From positions 1-64,000 of the forward strand of contig NZ_NHON01000009.1 in NCBI RefSeq assembly GCF_002195995.1: 64,000 bases of DNA. The letters run 5' to 3'. A program made the position numbers and the translations under genes. The stretch is from Inquilinus limosus (GTDB taxonomy: Bacteria > Pseudomonadota > Alphaproteobacteria > DSM-16000 > Inquilinaceae). The notes below the pieces were generated by a model. That model had not been told where the DNA came from. It ran no database searches and saw only the letters and a program-made list of their open reading frames with translations. This document shows positions 16,577-24,244 of this stretch, piece by piece. Within the stretch, counting starts at the first letter, position 1. Every line of letters starts with the position of its first letter.

Positions 16577-17203
16577 ATGAGCGCCAAGACCCTGGGGCCC
16601 GAGCCCCTGATCGCCCCGACCGCCCGCGTGTCGGCCTGCAGCCTCGGCGTCTATACCGAGGTCGGCGCCCATGCCGTGCTGAACGAGGTCACGCTGGGCG
16701 ACTACAGCTACCTGATGGACGGGTCGATGGCCTGGTGCGTCGAGATCGGCAAGTTCTGCTCGATCGCCGCCTACACCCGCCTCAACGCCCCGAACCACCC
16801 GACCTGGCGGGCGACGCAGCACCATTTCACCTACCGCTCCTCCGCCTACGGCCTCTCGGACACCGACGACACCGACTTCTTCGGCTGGCGGCGAGAGAAC
16901 CGGGTGACGATCGGCCATGACGTCTGGATCGGCCACGGCGCCATCGTGCTGCCCGGGGTCACGGTCGGCACCGGGGCGGCGATCGGCGCCGGCGCCGTGG
17001 TCACCCGCGATGTCGCCCCCTACACCATCGTCGCCGGCAGCCCGGCCCGGCCGATCCGCCGGCGGGTGACCGAGGCGGTGGAGGCGCGGCTCATGGCGCT
17101 GGCCTGGTGGGACTGGCCGCATGACCGGCTGCGCACCGCACTGCAGGACTTCCGCACGCTCGACGCCGAGGCGTTCTGCGCCAGGCACGCAGCCGGGGGC
17201 TGA
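16577..17203 (+). CDS. Hexapeptide-repeat acyltransferase, phosphonate-metabolism-associated (DapH/GlmU-like)
   Basis: 208 residues. The left-handed beta-helix acetyltransferase fold is visible in GRVSAC-type hexads at the N-terminus and in VTIGHDVWIGHGAIVLPGVT and IGAGAVVTRDVAPYTIVAG. The insert NHPTWRATQHHFTYRSSAYG is characteristic of the family found with C-P lyase (phn) operons, and His in this insert is a likely catalytic base. It presumably transfers an acetyl group from acetyl-CoA to a small acceptor. GGAG lies 6 nt before the ATG at 16577. No other phn gene is nearby, so the phosphonate link here is by family only. Confidence 0.85.
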   Translation: MSAKTLGPEPLIAPTARVSACSLGVYTEVGAHAVLNEVTLGDYSYLMDGSMAWCVEIGKFCSIAAYTRLNAPNHPTWRATQHHFTYRSSAYGLSDTDDTDFFGWRRENRVTIGHDVWIGHGAIVLPGVTVGTGAAIGAGAVVTRDVAPYTIVAGSPARPIRRRVTEAVEARLMALAWWDWPHDRLRTALQDFRTLDAEAFCARHAAGG

Positions 17204-17280
17204 ACCGCCGACCGGCGACGGAACCGACGGTCCCGCCATCCGGTTGTTGCAACGCCTGCCGCAACCTGGAGGACCGGCCG

Positions 17281-18051
17281 ATTCCGTCGATCACCGCCGC
17301 CGCCGCGCCGACGCTGCACGATCCGCAGGCCGAGGCCTTCTATTCCGACGCGCTGCGTGATCTGGCCGCGACCGGCCTGCCGTTCCTGCTGGCCGGCACC
17401 TACGCCGTCAGCGCCTATACCGGCATCTCGCGGCCGACCAAGGACCTGGACATCTTCTGCAAGGCCGGGGACAGCCCGCGCATCCTCGGCCATTTCCACG
17501 ACCAGGGCCTCTCGATCGAGATCGAGGACGAGCGCTGGCTGGGCAAGGTGCACAAGGGCCGGCATTTCTTCGACGTGATCTACGCATCGTCGAACGGCAC
17601 CATGCCGGTGAACGACCAGTGGTTCGAGCATGCCCGGGAGATCGAGGTCTTCGGCAGCAAGGTCCGGATCGTCGCCCCGACCGAGCTGATCTGGTCCAAG
17701 GCCTTCATCCAGATGCGCCATCGCTACGACGGCGCGGACGTGGTCCATGTCATCCTCAAGCAGCATGACGAGATCGATTGGCCGCGGCTGCTCGCCTACA
17801 TGGAGCTGCATTGGGAGATGCTGCTGGTCCACCTGCTGAACTTCCGCTGGGTCTACCCGACCGAGCGCGACCGGGTGCCGCGCTGGCTGATGGACGAGCT
17901 GATGGACCGGCTGCGCCACCAGCTGGACCTGCCCCCGCCGCAGATGAAGGTCTGCCGCGGCCGCATGCTGTCGCGGGTCGACTACACCGCGGCGGTCGAG
18001 GACTGGGGCTTCGCCGATGTCGGCGGCGAGGGCGAGTGGCGCGACGCCTGA
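17281..18051 (+). CDS. Nucleotidyltransferase-fold protein with probable ATT start codon
   Basis: 256 residues in an open frame with LLAGTYAVSAYTGISRPTKD followed by LDIF, the pattern of a minimal nucleotidyltransferase (G-x-Y..., then D-x-D). Later conserved-looking parts are PTELIWSKAFIQMRHRYDGADV and LEWEM-like helices. No ATG, GTG or TTG exists in frame between the preceding stop and this core: the first is GTG 17548, which would delete the nucleotidyltransferase motif. ATT at 17281 has GGAGG 8 nt upstream (17268-17272), so it is the best start; CTG 17266 is another option but overlaps that box. The gene precedes a metallophosphoesterase by 27 bases, so the two are likely co-transcribed. 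The substrate is unknown. Confidence 0.75.
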   Translation: MPSITAAAAPTLHDPQAEAFYSDALRDLAATGLPFLLAGTYAVSAYTGISRPTKDLDIFCKAGDSPRILGHFHDQGLSIEIEDERWLGKVHKGRHFFDVIYASSNGTMPVNDQWFEHAREIEVFGSKVRIVAPTELIWSKAFIQMRHRYDGADVVHVILKQHDEIDWPRLLAYMELHWEMLLVHLLNFRWVYPTERDRVPRWLMDELMDRLRHQLDLPPPQMKVCRGRMLSRVDYTAAVEDWGFADVGGEGEWRDA

Positions 18052-18078
18052 CACGAGACAGGAGAGCGGAACCGACCC

Positions 18079-18795
18079 ATGGCGAAAGACGGGACATTCA
18101 CCGTCGCCGCGATCGGCGACATCCATGTGAAGGACGATTCCGACCCGCTGCGCGAGATGTTCGGCGAGATCGCCCAGGCCGCCGACGCCCTGGTGTTGTG
18201 CGGCGACCTGACCGACACCGGCACGGTGCAGCAGGCGGAGCGGCTGGCCGAGGACCTGCGCGCCTGCCCGATCCCGGTGCTCGGGGTGCTGGGCAATCAT
18301 GACTACGAATGCGGCGCGGTCGACGAGGTGCGGTCGATCCTGACCCAGGCGGGGCTGCGCCTGCTGGACGGCAGCGCGGCCGAGCTGGACGGAGTCGGCT
18401 TCGTCGGCGTCAAGGGCTTCGCCGGCGGCTTCGGCCGCCGGATGCTGGGATCCTTCGGCGAGCCGGAGACCAAGGAGTTCGTTTCCGTCGCCGTGTCCGA
18501 GGCGATGCGGCTGGAGAACGCGATGCGCACCGTCAAGACGCCGCGGGCGATGGTGGTGCTGCATTACGCCCCGATCGTCGAGACGATCGAGGGGGAGCCG
18601 CTGGAGATCTACCCCTTCCTCGGCTCCTCTCGCCTGGCCGAGACGATCGACCGCTTCCAGGTCAGCGCCGTGGTGCACGGCCACGCCCATCGCGGCGTGT
18701 ATCAGGGCCACACTCCGGGCGGAGCGCCGGTCTACAACGTCGCCTGGGCGATCGAGAAGCCGAGCGGCCGGCCCTATGCGCTGATCGAGCTGTGA
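18079..18795 (+). CDS. Calcineurin-like metallophosphoesterase
   Basis: 238 residues. All metal-binding blocks are present: GDIHVK (about 14), GDLTDTG (about 42), GNHDYE (about 75), then a His in LHYAP and GHAHRGVY near the C-terminus. It hydrolyses a phosphomono- or diester with a dinuclear metal centre. There is no signal peptide, so it is cytoplasmic. It follows the nucleotidyltransferase-like gene by 27 bases, with AGGAG upstream. The pairing of a transferase and a phosphoesterase hints at opposite steps on one substrate, but this is only inference. Confidence 0.9.
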   Translation: MAKDGTFTVAAIGDIHVKDDSDPLREMFGEIAQAADALVLCGDLTDTGTVQQAERLAEDLRACPIPVLGVLGNHDYECGAVDEVRSILTQAGLRLLDGSAAELDGVGFVGVKGFAGGFGRRMLGSFGEPETKEFVSVAVSEAMRLENAMRTVKTPRAMVVLHYAPIVETIEGEPLEIYPFLGSSRLAETIDRFQVSAVVHGHAHRGVYQGHTPGGAPVYNVAWAIEKPSGRPYALIEL

Positions 18796-18812
18796 TGCGG
18801 CTCAAATGGAAA

Positions 18813-18832
18813 GGGCCGCCCGAAGGCGGCCC
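18813..18832. terminator. Bidirectional terminator hairpin
   Basis: The stem GGGCCGCC/GGCGGCCC has a 4-base loop. On the minus strand the loop is UUCG and the stem is followed by CCTTTCC-type sequence. It lies between the converging metallophosphoesterase and DUF882 genes. Confidence 0.7.
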
Positions 18833-18854
18833 CTGCCCGTCCGCATCACGCCCA

Positions 18855-19391
18855 TCACCAGGTGCGGATATCGCCGGTGTCGACGTGGACGAAGTTGGAG
18901 CGCGGATAGTAGCCGACGCCGCCGGCCTGCATGTCGACCGCATTACGGCGCAGGCTGGCCAGGCTCATATTCGGCATGAAGATGTCCGCCGCCTGCCCCT
19001 GGATGTGCAGGGAGTTGCGGGCGACGCCGCGGCTGCGGCGGGCCAGCATGGCGTTGGTGGCGCGGGAGCGATAGCCGCAGACGACGTGGATCGGCTCGTC
19101 CGATCCGCCCTTGCGCTGCAGAGCATTGAGGATGTCGAGCAGCTTCGGATCCATCACCCGGACTTCGTCCGACCGCCAGTCGCGCAGGAAATAGTTGAAC
19201 TTCGCCAGGACGTCCGGGTTGTACCAGCCGTCGGCAAAGTACTCTTCCTTGATTTCGACCAGATTATGGGCGTCGTAGAGATGGAGCGTTCTTCGATTGG
19301 TGGCGGCAAGGGCTGAGAGTGGTGCGATGGGCGCGACGGCTGCGGCTGCGACAGCCCCGGCCGACATCCTCAGGAATTGCCGTCTCTGCAT
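18855..19391 (-). CDS. DUF882/YcbK-family murein endopeptidase (peptidase M15 fold), exported
   Basis: 178 residues. The twin-arginine signal MQRRQFLRMSAGAVAAAAV leads to a DUF882 domain. Zinc-site residues are visible in LHIQGQAADIF (His and Asp) and FVHVDTG (His), as in the peptidase M15 fold of E. coli MepK (YcbK), which cleaves 3-3 crosslinks in peptidoglycan. The motif GYRSRATNAML is typical of the family. The start at 19391 places RR at residues 3-4; an ATG at 19415 adds eight residues before the signal. It lies downstream of the L,D-transpeptidase gene on the same strand, as ycbK follows ycbB in E. coli, with a terminator between. Confidence 0.88.
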   Translation of the reverse strand: MQRRQFLRMSAGAVAAAAVAPIAPLSALAATNRRTLHLYDAHNLVEIKEEYFADGWYNPDVLAKFNYFLRDWRSDEVRVMDPKLLDILNALQRKGGSDEPIHVVCGYRSRATNAMLARRSRGVARNSLHIQGQAADIFMPNMSLASLRRNAVDMQAGGVGYYPRSNFVHVDTGDIRTW

Positions 19392-19663
19392 CGTTCCCGC
19401 TGCTCCTAACATCACTCGCTACGCTTCCGGCATTTCTGACGCTTTACACGCCTATACTCGGCGCCGGGCGTTCGATGGCGTCCTTTGTGAAGCAGGCCGA
19501 AGCGGGAATCAACCATTTCTTCTCACGTTTACAAAGAAACTCTGTGATATAATGGCAACATTGTGGTAGATCTGTCGCACTTCTGGTGAAACCCAAAGTA
19601 AAATTTCGGAAAATCATAATAGAGAACTTACGGCATCACGAAACCATCAAGGAAAAATGAAAA
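19392..19663. promoter_or_regulatory. AT-rich intergenic region upstream of the DUF882 gene
   Basis: Together with the terminator this is a 327-base gap without a credible gene. It is clearly richer in A/T than its surroundings, especially 19510-19660, and so is the likely promoter region for the DUF882 gene on the minus strand. A TATAAT at 19548-19553 on the plus strand has only a 14-base spacer from TTTACA and no plus-strand gene downstream, so it is not called. I see no RNA gene here. Confidence 0.4.
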
Positions 19664-19688
19664 AGGGCGACCGAAATTCGGCCGCCCT
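19664..19688 (-). terminator. Rho-independent terminator of the L,D-transpeptidase gene
   Basis: Read on the minus strand, AGGGCG-G-CCGA pairs with TCGG-T-CGCCCT, and the stem is followed by TTTTTCATTTTT. It lies 31 bases after the L,D-transpeptidase stop. Confidence 0.85.
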
Positions 19689-19718
19689 CTGGAGCAATGT
19701 CTGAATCGTACGAGGATT

Positions 19719-21410
19719 TCAGCGTGAAGATGCGAGTTGTTCGCGCTGGGTTTCACGGGCCTGCAGCGCCGCGATGACCTTGGCGTCGATGCCGTAGATG
19801 TCGTCCCGGAACGCCACCTCGCCGCTCTGATCGATCCATGCGGTCTGGTAGACGAGGTAGAGCGGCATCGGAGTCGGCAGGTTGATTCGAGTCGTCGGGG
19901 TCCAGCTGCCCATCACCCGCTCCCGCCGCGCCGGCGACCAATCGGGCGATCCGTTCAGCAGGTAGTCGGCCAGCCAGATCGGATCCTGCAGCCGCACGCA
20001 GCCATGCGACAGGGCCCGGTTGCTGCGCTTGAAGTAGCTCTTCGACGGCGTGTCGTGGAGATAGACGGCCCAGTTGTTGGCCATCATGAACTTGACCTTG
20101 CCCAGGGCGTTGCTCGGCCCCGGCTCCTGCCGGATGCGCAGGCCCCGCATGGTGCCGGCCCCGACGCCGTTCCAGTCGACATAGTCGGCGCTCATCTCGC
20201 GCGAACCGCTGCCCCAGCCGGAGAACAGCTTGTAGTTGCGGCTCGCGAGATAGCCCGGGTTGCTGCGCAGCCTCGGCAGGTATTCCTTGCTGGCGATCGA
20301 GGGCGGCACCGTCCAGGTCGGGTTGAACTCGAGATAGGTCAGGGCGCTGTTGAACAGCGGCGTCTGGGTCTTGGGCTGGCCGACCACGACATCCATGGTC
20401 CGCACCAGCTGGCCGTCGGCGACGACGTCCATGGAGAAGGCGGCCAGGTTGACCATCAGGTAGTCGGGGCCGAGATCGTCCGGCAGCCAGCGCAGCCGCT
20501 CCATGCTGGCGATGATCTGGTTCATCCGCTCCGGCCCCTGCCGGTTCAGCATGGCCAAAGTGCCGCGGCCGAGGATACCGTCGGGCTTCAGCCCGTGCTT
20601 GCCCTGGAACTGCTCGACCGCCGTCACCAGTTGCGGGTCGTAGAGACGGCTCTGATCCGCCGGATCGCCGACGAACTCGCCGGTCGCGGCCAGGCGCGCG
20701 CGCAGCACCGGCACGCGGTCGCTCTCCTGCCCCGGCCGCAGGCTCTCGCCCGGCGGGATGGCGGGCCAGCCGGCCTCGGCCAGGGTCTCGTATCCCCGCA
20801 GCGCGCCCTTCAGCTTCTGGTACAGCGCATGCTTCGGCGCCAGATCGGCCAGGAACCGGTCCGGGTCGGGCAGCATCGACACGGCGGTGGCCAGGGCCGC
20901 GCGGTCGACCGGTTTCGGCGTGATGTCGAAGGTGTTGTCGATCTCGCGCGGCACCAGCCGGCCGGCATGCACATCGGCGCCGTACCGCATCACCGCGGCG
21001 CTGAGCAGGATCTCGGCGGCCACGACGTCGTCCGCATCGGCGGATCGGATCAGATCCTGCAGCGGCTCGACATAGTAGTCGGCCGGGACCAGGCCCTCGT
21101 CACGCGCCTTGGCCAGGCGTGCCATGACCGGCCCGACGCGCGGGTCCAGCCGTCCGTCCATGTCGATCCACAGCGGGAACCAGCCGCGGCCCGCATAGAG
21201 GTCCCGGACGTTCTGCGCCTTCAGGACCACACCGCCGACCGTGATCGTCTCGGCATCGCCGATCACGGCCTCGATCGCCGCCCGCGGGTCCGAGAGGGAA
21301 GCGACGTCCTGCGGGGCCGCGGTCGCGGGCGTCAGCCCGGCCTGCGCCGCAACCGGCAGCACCGCCGCGCCGAGCAGCAGGGACAGAAGCGGGATAGCCA
21401 AGCGTCGCAT
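19719..21410 (-). CDS. L,D-transpeptidase, YcbB/LdtD-like (YkuD domain)
   Basis: 563 residues. The signal peptide MRRLAIPLLSLLLGAAVLPV ends near AQA. The L,D-transpeptidase scaffold domain follows (about 60-240), then a peptidoglycan-binding repeat (about 265-320; VEQFQGKHGLKPDGILGRGT) and the YkuD catalytic domain (about 340-510) with Cys471 in SHGCVRL. It forms 3-3 crosslinks in peptidoglycan in the periplasm. Longer readings to 23336 are antisense translation of the ABC exporter gene. It diverges from that exporter across about 200 bases and is followed by its own terminator, then DUF882, an enzyme type able to cut the crosslinks it makes. Confidence 0.94.
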   Translation of the reverse strand: MRRLAIPLLSLLLGAAVLPVAAQAGLTPATAAPQDVASLSDPRAAIEAVIGDAETITVGGVVLKAQNVRDLYAGRGWFPLWIDMDGRLDPRVGPVMARLAKARDEGLVPADYYVEPLQDLIRSADADDVVAAEILLSAAVMRYGADVHAGRLVPREIDNTFDITPKPVDRAALATAVSMLPDPDRFLADLAPKHALYQKLKGALRGYETLAEAGWPAIPPGESLRPGQESDRVPVLRARLAATGEFVGDPADQSRLYDPQLVTAVEQFQGKHGLKPDGILGRGTLAMLNRQGPERMNQIIASMERLRWLPDDLGPDYLMVNLAAFSMDVVADGQLVRTMDVVVGQPKTQTPLFNSALTYLEFNPTWTVPPSIASKEYLPRLRSNPGYLASRNYKLFSGWGSGSREMSADYVDWNGVGAGTMRGLRIRQEPGPSNALGKVKFMMANNWAVYLHDTPSKSYFKRSNRALSHGCVRLQDPIWLADYLLNGSPDWSPARRERVMGSWTPTTRINLPTPMPLYLVYQTAWIDQSGEVAFRDDIYGIDAKVIAALQARETQREQLASSR

Positions 21411-21608
21411 CGTGGAAACTCCAGCAACCTTCAGATACGTAGCGCGGGCGCGGGACCAGAGGAGTCCTTTTGCCGTGACAAAATCGTTAAAGTCACACTG
21501 CGTTGCGGCACAGCAACATAAACATACAATTTTATCCGCATTGCCAGCAAGGCGCCTGGCGCGGCTTTGCCCTTCCCGCCCGCGAGGCGCCCGCTTAGGG
21601 TACGCGCC

Positions 21609-23465
21609 ATGAACGCCGCCACGCCCCCTTCCGTCATCGACGCCGCCAAGGGCCGTCATCCCTTGCGCTCGCTCGCCCCCTATCTCTGGCCGGCCGGCCA
21701 GCTGGAGATGCGGGCCCGGGTGGTGCTGGCGGTGCTGCTGCTGATCGCGGCCAAGGTCGCCAGCGTCTACACCCCGATCTTCTACAAGCAGGCGATCGAT
21801 GCGCTGTCGCTGAAGGGCGGGCTGCCGCTGGTCCTGCCGGTCGGCATCATCCTGGCCTATGGCGCGGCCCGGGTGCTGAGCCTGGCCTTCGGCGAGCTGC
21901 GCGACGCGATCTTTGCCAAGGTGGCGCAGCGCGCCATCCGCCGCACCGGCCTGGCCACCTTCCAGCACCTGCACGCCCTGTCGCTGCGCTTCCATCTCGA
22001 CCGCCAGACCGGCGGCCTGTCGCGGGCGATCGAGCGCGGCAATGCGGCGATCGACACGCTGTTGCGCTTCATGCTGTTCAACATCCTGCCGACGCTGGTC
22101 GAGATCCTGTTCGTCGTCGCCGTGCTGTGGTGGATCCTCGACCTGTGGTTCGCCCTGGTGACGCTGGCCACCGTCGTCCTCTACATCGCCTTCACCCTGT
22201 GGGTGACGGAATGGCGGACCAAGTACCGCCGGCAGATGAACGAGACCGACCAGGAGGCCAATACCAAGGCGATCGACAGCCTGCTGAACTTCGAGACGGT
22301 CAAGTATTTCGGCAATGAGGACCATGAGGCGCGCCGCTACGAGGCGTCGCTGATCCGCTACGAGCGGGCGGCGGTGCGCAGCCAGGTGTCGCTGTCGCTG
22401 CTGAACATCGGCCAGGCCGCGATCATCGCCGTCGGCCTGACCGCGGTGATGTGGATGGCGGCCCAGGGTATCGTCGAGGGCCGGCTGACGGTCGGCGACT
22501 TCGTGCTGGCCAACACCTACTTGATCCAGCTGTACCTGCCGCTGAACTTCTTCGGCTTCGTCTACCGCGAGGTGAAGCAGGCGCTGGTCGACATCGAGAA
22601 GATGTTCTCCCTGCTCGGCGTGCCGCAGGAGGTGACGGACGCGCCCGGCGCCCAGCCGCTGCAGGTCCAGGGCGGCACGGTCAGCTTCACCGATGTCGAG
22701 TTCGGCTACGACCCGCGCCGGGCGATCCTGAAGGGCGTCACCTTCACCGTGCCGGCCGGCAACACCGTCGCCATCGTCGGCCCGACCGGCGCCGGCAAGT
22801 CGACCATCAGCCGCCTCTTGTTCCGCTTCTACGACATCACCGCCGGGTCGGTGCGGATCGACGGGCAGGACATCCGCGACATCACCCAGGCCAGCCTGCG
22901 CGGCGCCATCGGCATCGTCCCGCAGGACACGGTGCTGTTCAACGACACCATCCGCTACAACATCGCCTATGGCCGGCCGGGGGCGAGCGACGAGGAGGTG
23001 GTGGCCGCGGCGCAGATGGCGCGCATCCACGACTTCGTGCTGCGCCTGCCCGACGGCTACGACACCAAGGTCGGCGAGCGCGGGCTGAAGCTGTCGGGCG
23101 GCGAGAAGCAGCGCGTGGCGATCGCCCGCACCATCCTGAAGGACCCGGCGATCCTCCTGTTCGACGAGGCGACCTCGGCGCTCGACACCAACACCGAGCG
23201 CGAGATCCAGGCCAATCTGCGCGAGGTCAGCCAGGGCAAGACCACGCTGGTGATCGCCCACCGGCTGTCCACCGTGATCGATGCCGACGAGATCATCGTG
23301 CTGGCCGACGGCCGCATCGCCGAGCGCGGCAGCCACGCCCAGCTGCTGGCCGAGAACGGCCGCTATGCCGAGATGTGGCGCCGGCAGCAGGAGGCGGCGG
23401 AGCGCGGCGAGCTGGTGGCGCCGGAACGGCCGAACCGCGATCCGGAGATGGTCGCGGCATCATGA
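21609..23465 (+). CDS. Atm1/HMT1-family ABC exporter (fused membrane and ATPase domains)
   Basis: 618 residues. Six membrane helices fall in about 30-330, and the Atm1-type segment NFETVKYFGNEDHEARRYE is characteristic of mitochondrial Atm1/ABCB7 and bacterial homologues. In the ATPase domain, Walker A GPTGAGKST starts near 391, the signature LSGGEKQR is near 495, Walker B ILLFDEATSALD near 514, and the H-loop reads VIAHRLST. Homologues export glutathione persulfide or metal-thiol conjugates. The start is ATG 21609; no strong Shine-Dalgarno is visible. The upstream gap shared with the L,D-transpeptidase is A/T-rich around 21490-21540, fitting divergent promoters. Confidence 0.92.
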   Translation: MNAATPPSVIDAAKGRHPLRSLAPYLWPAGQLEMRARVVLAVLLLIAAKVASVYTPIFYKQAIDALSLKGGLPLVLPVGIILAYGAARVLSLAFGELRDAIFAKVAQRAIRRTGLATFQHLHALSLRFHLDRQTGGLSRAIERGNAAIDTLLRFMLFNILPTLVEILFVVAVLWWILDLWFALVTLATVVLYIAFTLWVTEWRTKYRRQMNETDQEANTKAIDSLLNFETVKYFGNEDHEARRYEASLIRYERAAVRSQVSLSLLNIGQAAIIAVGLTAVMWMAAQGIVEGRLTVGDFVLANTYLIQLYLPLNFFGFVYREVKQALVDIEKMFSLLGVPQEVTDAPGAQPLQVQGGTVSFTDVEFGYDPRRAILKGVTFTVPAGNTVAIVGPTGAGKSTISRLLFRFYDITAGSVRIDGQDIRDITQASLRGAIGIVPQDTVLFNDTIRYNIAYGRPGASDEEVVAAAQMARIHDFVLRLPDGYDTKVGERGLKLSGGEKQRVAIARTILKDPAILLFDEATSALDTNTEREIQANLREVSQGKTTLVIAHRLSTVIDADEIIVLADGRIAERGSHAQLLAENGRYAEMWRRQQEAAERGELVAPERPNRDPEMVAAS

Positions 23466-23493
23466 CCACGCAGCGGTAGCAGGAGCCGGGTTG

Positions 23494-24225
23494 ATGCGTC
23501 TCTCAAGCCGATCGCTCGCCTGGAGCCTGCTGCTGCTCGCGATCGTCTGGTTCCCGGCCGGCCGGGCTCGTGCGGCGGAGACATCACAGCCCCTGTCCCA
23601 GTCGGCCCTGTTCTCGCAAGCCTTCGGCTCCCGCTTCACGGTCGCCGCCTCCGACGGGCCGATCGCGCTCTCGCGGCTCGACATCGGCCTCCTGGGGGTG
23701 CCGAGCGGCCGGATCGTCGCCTGCGACCCCTTCGTCTGCGACGGCATCGAGGCCTTCACCCGGCGCGTCCCGGCCGGCAAGTTCCCGGTCCAGCTCGCCA
23801 TGGCGGAGATGCCGGACGACGAGCGCGTGGCCTTCGCCCGCATCCTCTTCGCCGACCGGCCGGCGGTGCGCTGGGAGATGGCGCTGCGGCCCGGCCAGAT
23901 GCTGGCGGCGCTGAAGCCGGGATACATCCACGGCTACGGCGTCGACACCGGCACCGGCGCGTTCATGGACGCCGTCACCCACGCGCCCTACATGGCGGCC
24001 ACGGCGGACGAGGCCGCCACCGAACGGCTGGTCGCGGCCCTGAACGCCGCCCCCGTCGCCAGCCGGACCTGGCTGCTGCGCCCGTATGGGCAGGCCAATG
24101 TGGCGATGTTCTCCTCGGGCTGGGGCGACGGCTTCTACGCCTCCTATTTCGGCCTTGACGAGACCGGCCGCGTGGTCGCCCTGGTCACCGATTTCGGCGT
24201 GGTGGAGTGGCGCGCCGGGAAGTGA
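23494..24225 (+). CDS. DUF4241 protein with signal peptide
   Basis: 243 residues. A signal peptide with the hydrophobic core LAWSLLLLAIVWFPAG ends near ARA. It is followed by a DUF4241 domain (about 55-240) with GVPSGRIVACDPFVCDG, PAGKFPVQLAMAEMPDDERV, TGTGAFMD and SGWGDGFYASYFG. The molecular function of the family is unknown; an exported form suggests a periplasmic role. AGGAG lies 8 nt before ATG 23494. The gene begins 28 bases after the Atm1-like exporter and is probably in the same transcript. A 9-bp inverted repeat spans its stop codon. Confidence 0.85.
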   Translation: MRLSSRSLAWSLLLLAIVWFPAGRARAAETSQPLSQSALFSQAFGSRFTVAASDGPIALSRLDIGLLGVPSGRIVACDPFVCDGIEAFTRRVPAGKFPVQLAMAEMPDDERVAFARILFADRPAVRWEMALRPGQMLAALKPGYIHGYGVDTGTGAFMDAVTHAPYMAATADEAATERLVAALNAAPVASRTWLLRPYGQANVAMFSSGWGDGFYASYFGLDETGRVVALVTDFGVVEWRAGK

Positions 24226-24240
24226 TCCCGACGCGCCACT
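24206..24240. terminator. Inverted repeat spanning the DUF4241 stop codon
   Basis: AGTGGCGCG (24206-24214) and CGCGCCACT (24232-24240) are perfect complements around a 17-base loop that includes the TGA stop. It lies between converging genes, so a bidirectional terminator is likely, although no T-tract follows on either strand. Confidence 0.45.
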
Positions 24241-24244
24241 CCAG

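Noticed and set aside
19528-19553. TTTACA and TATAAT promoter-like boxes on the plus strand
   Set aside because: The spacer is 14 bases and no plus-strand gene follows until 21609.
19719-23336. 1205-codon reading of the L,D-transpeptidase frame
   Set aside because: The first ~640 residues are antisense to the Atm1-like exporter and Gln/His/Asp-rich; the real start with signal peptide is 21410.
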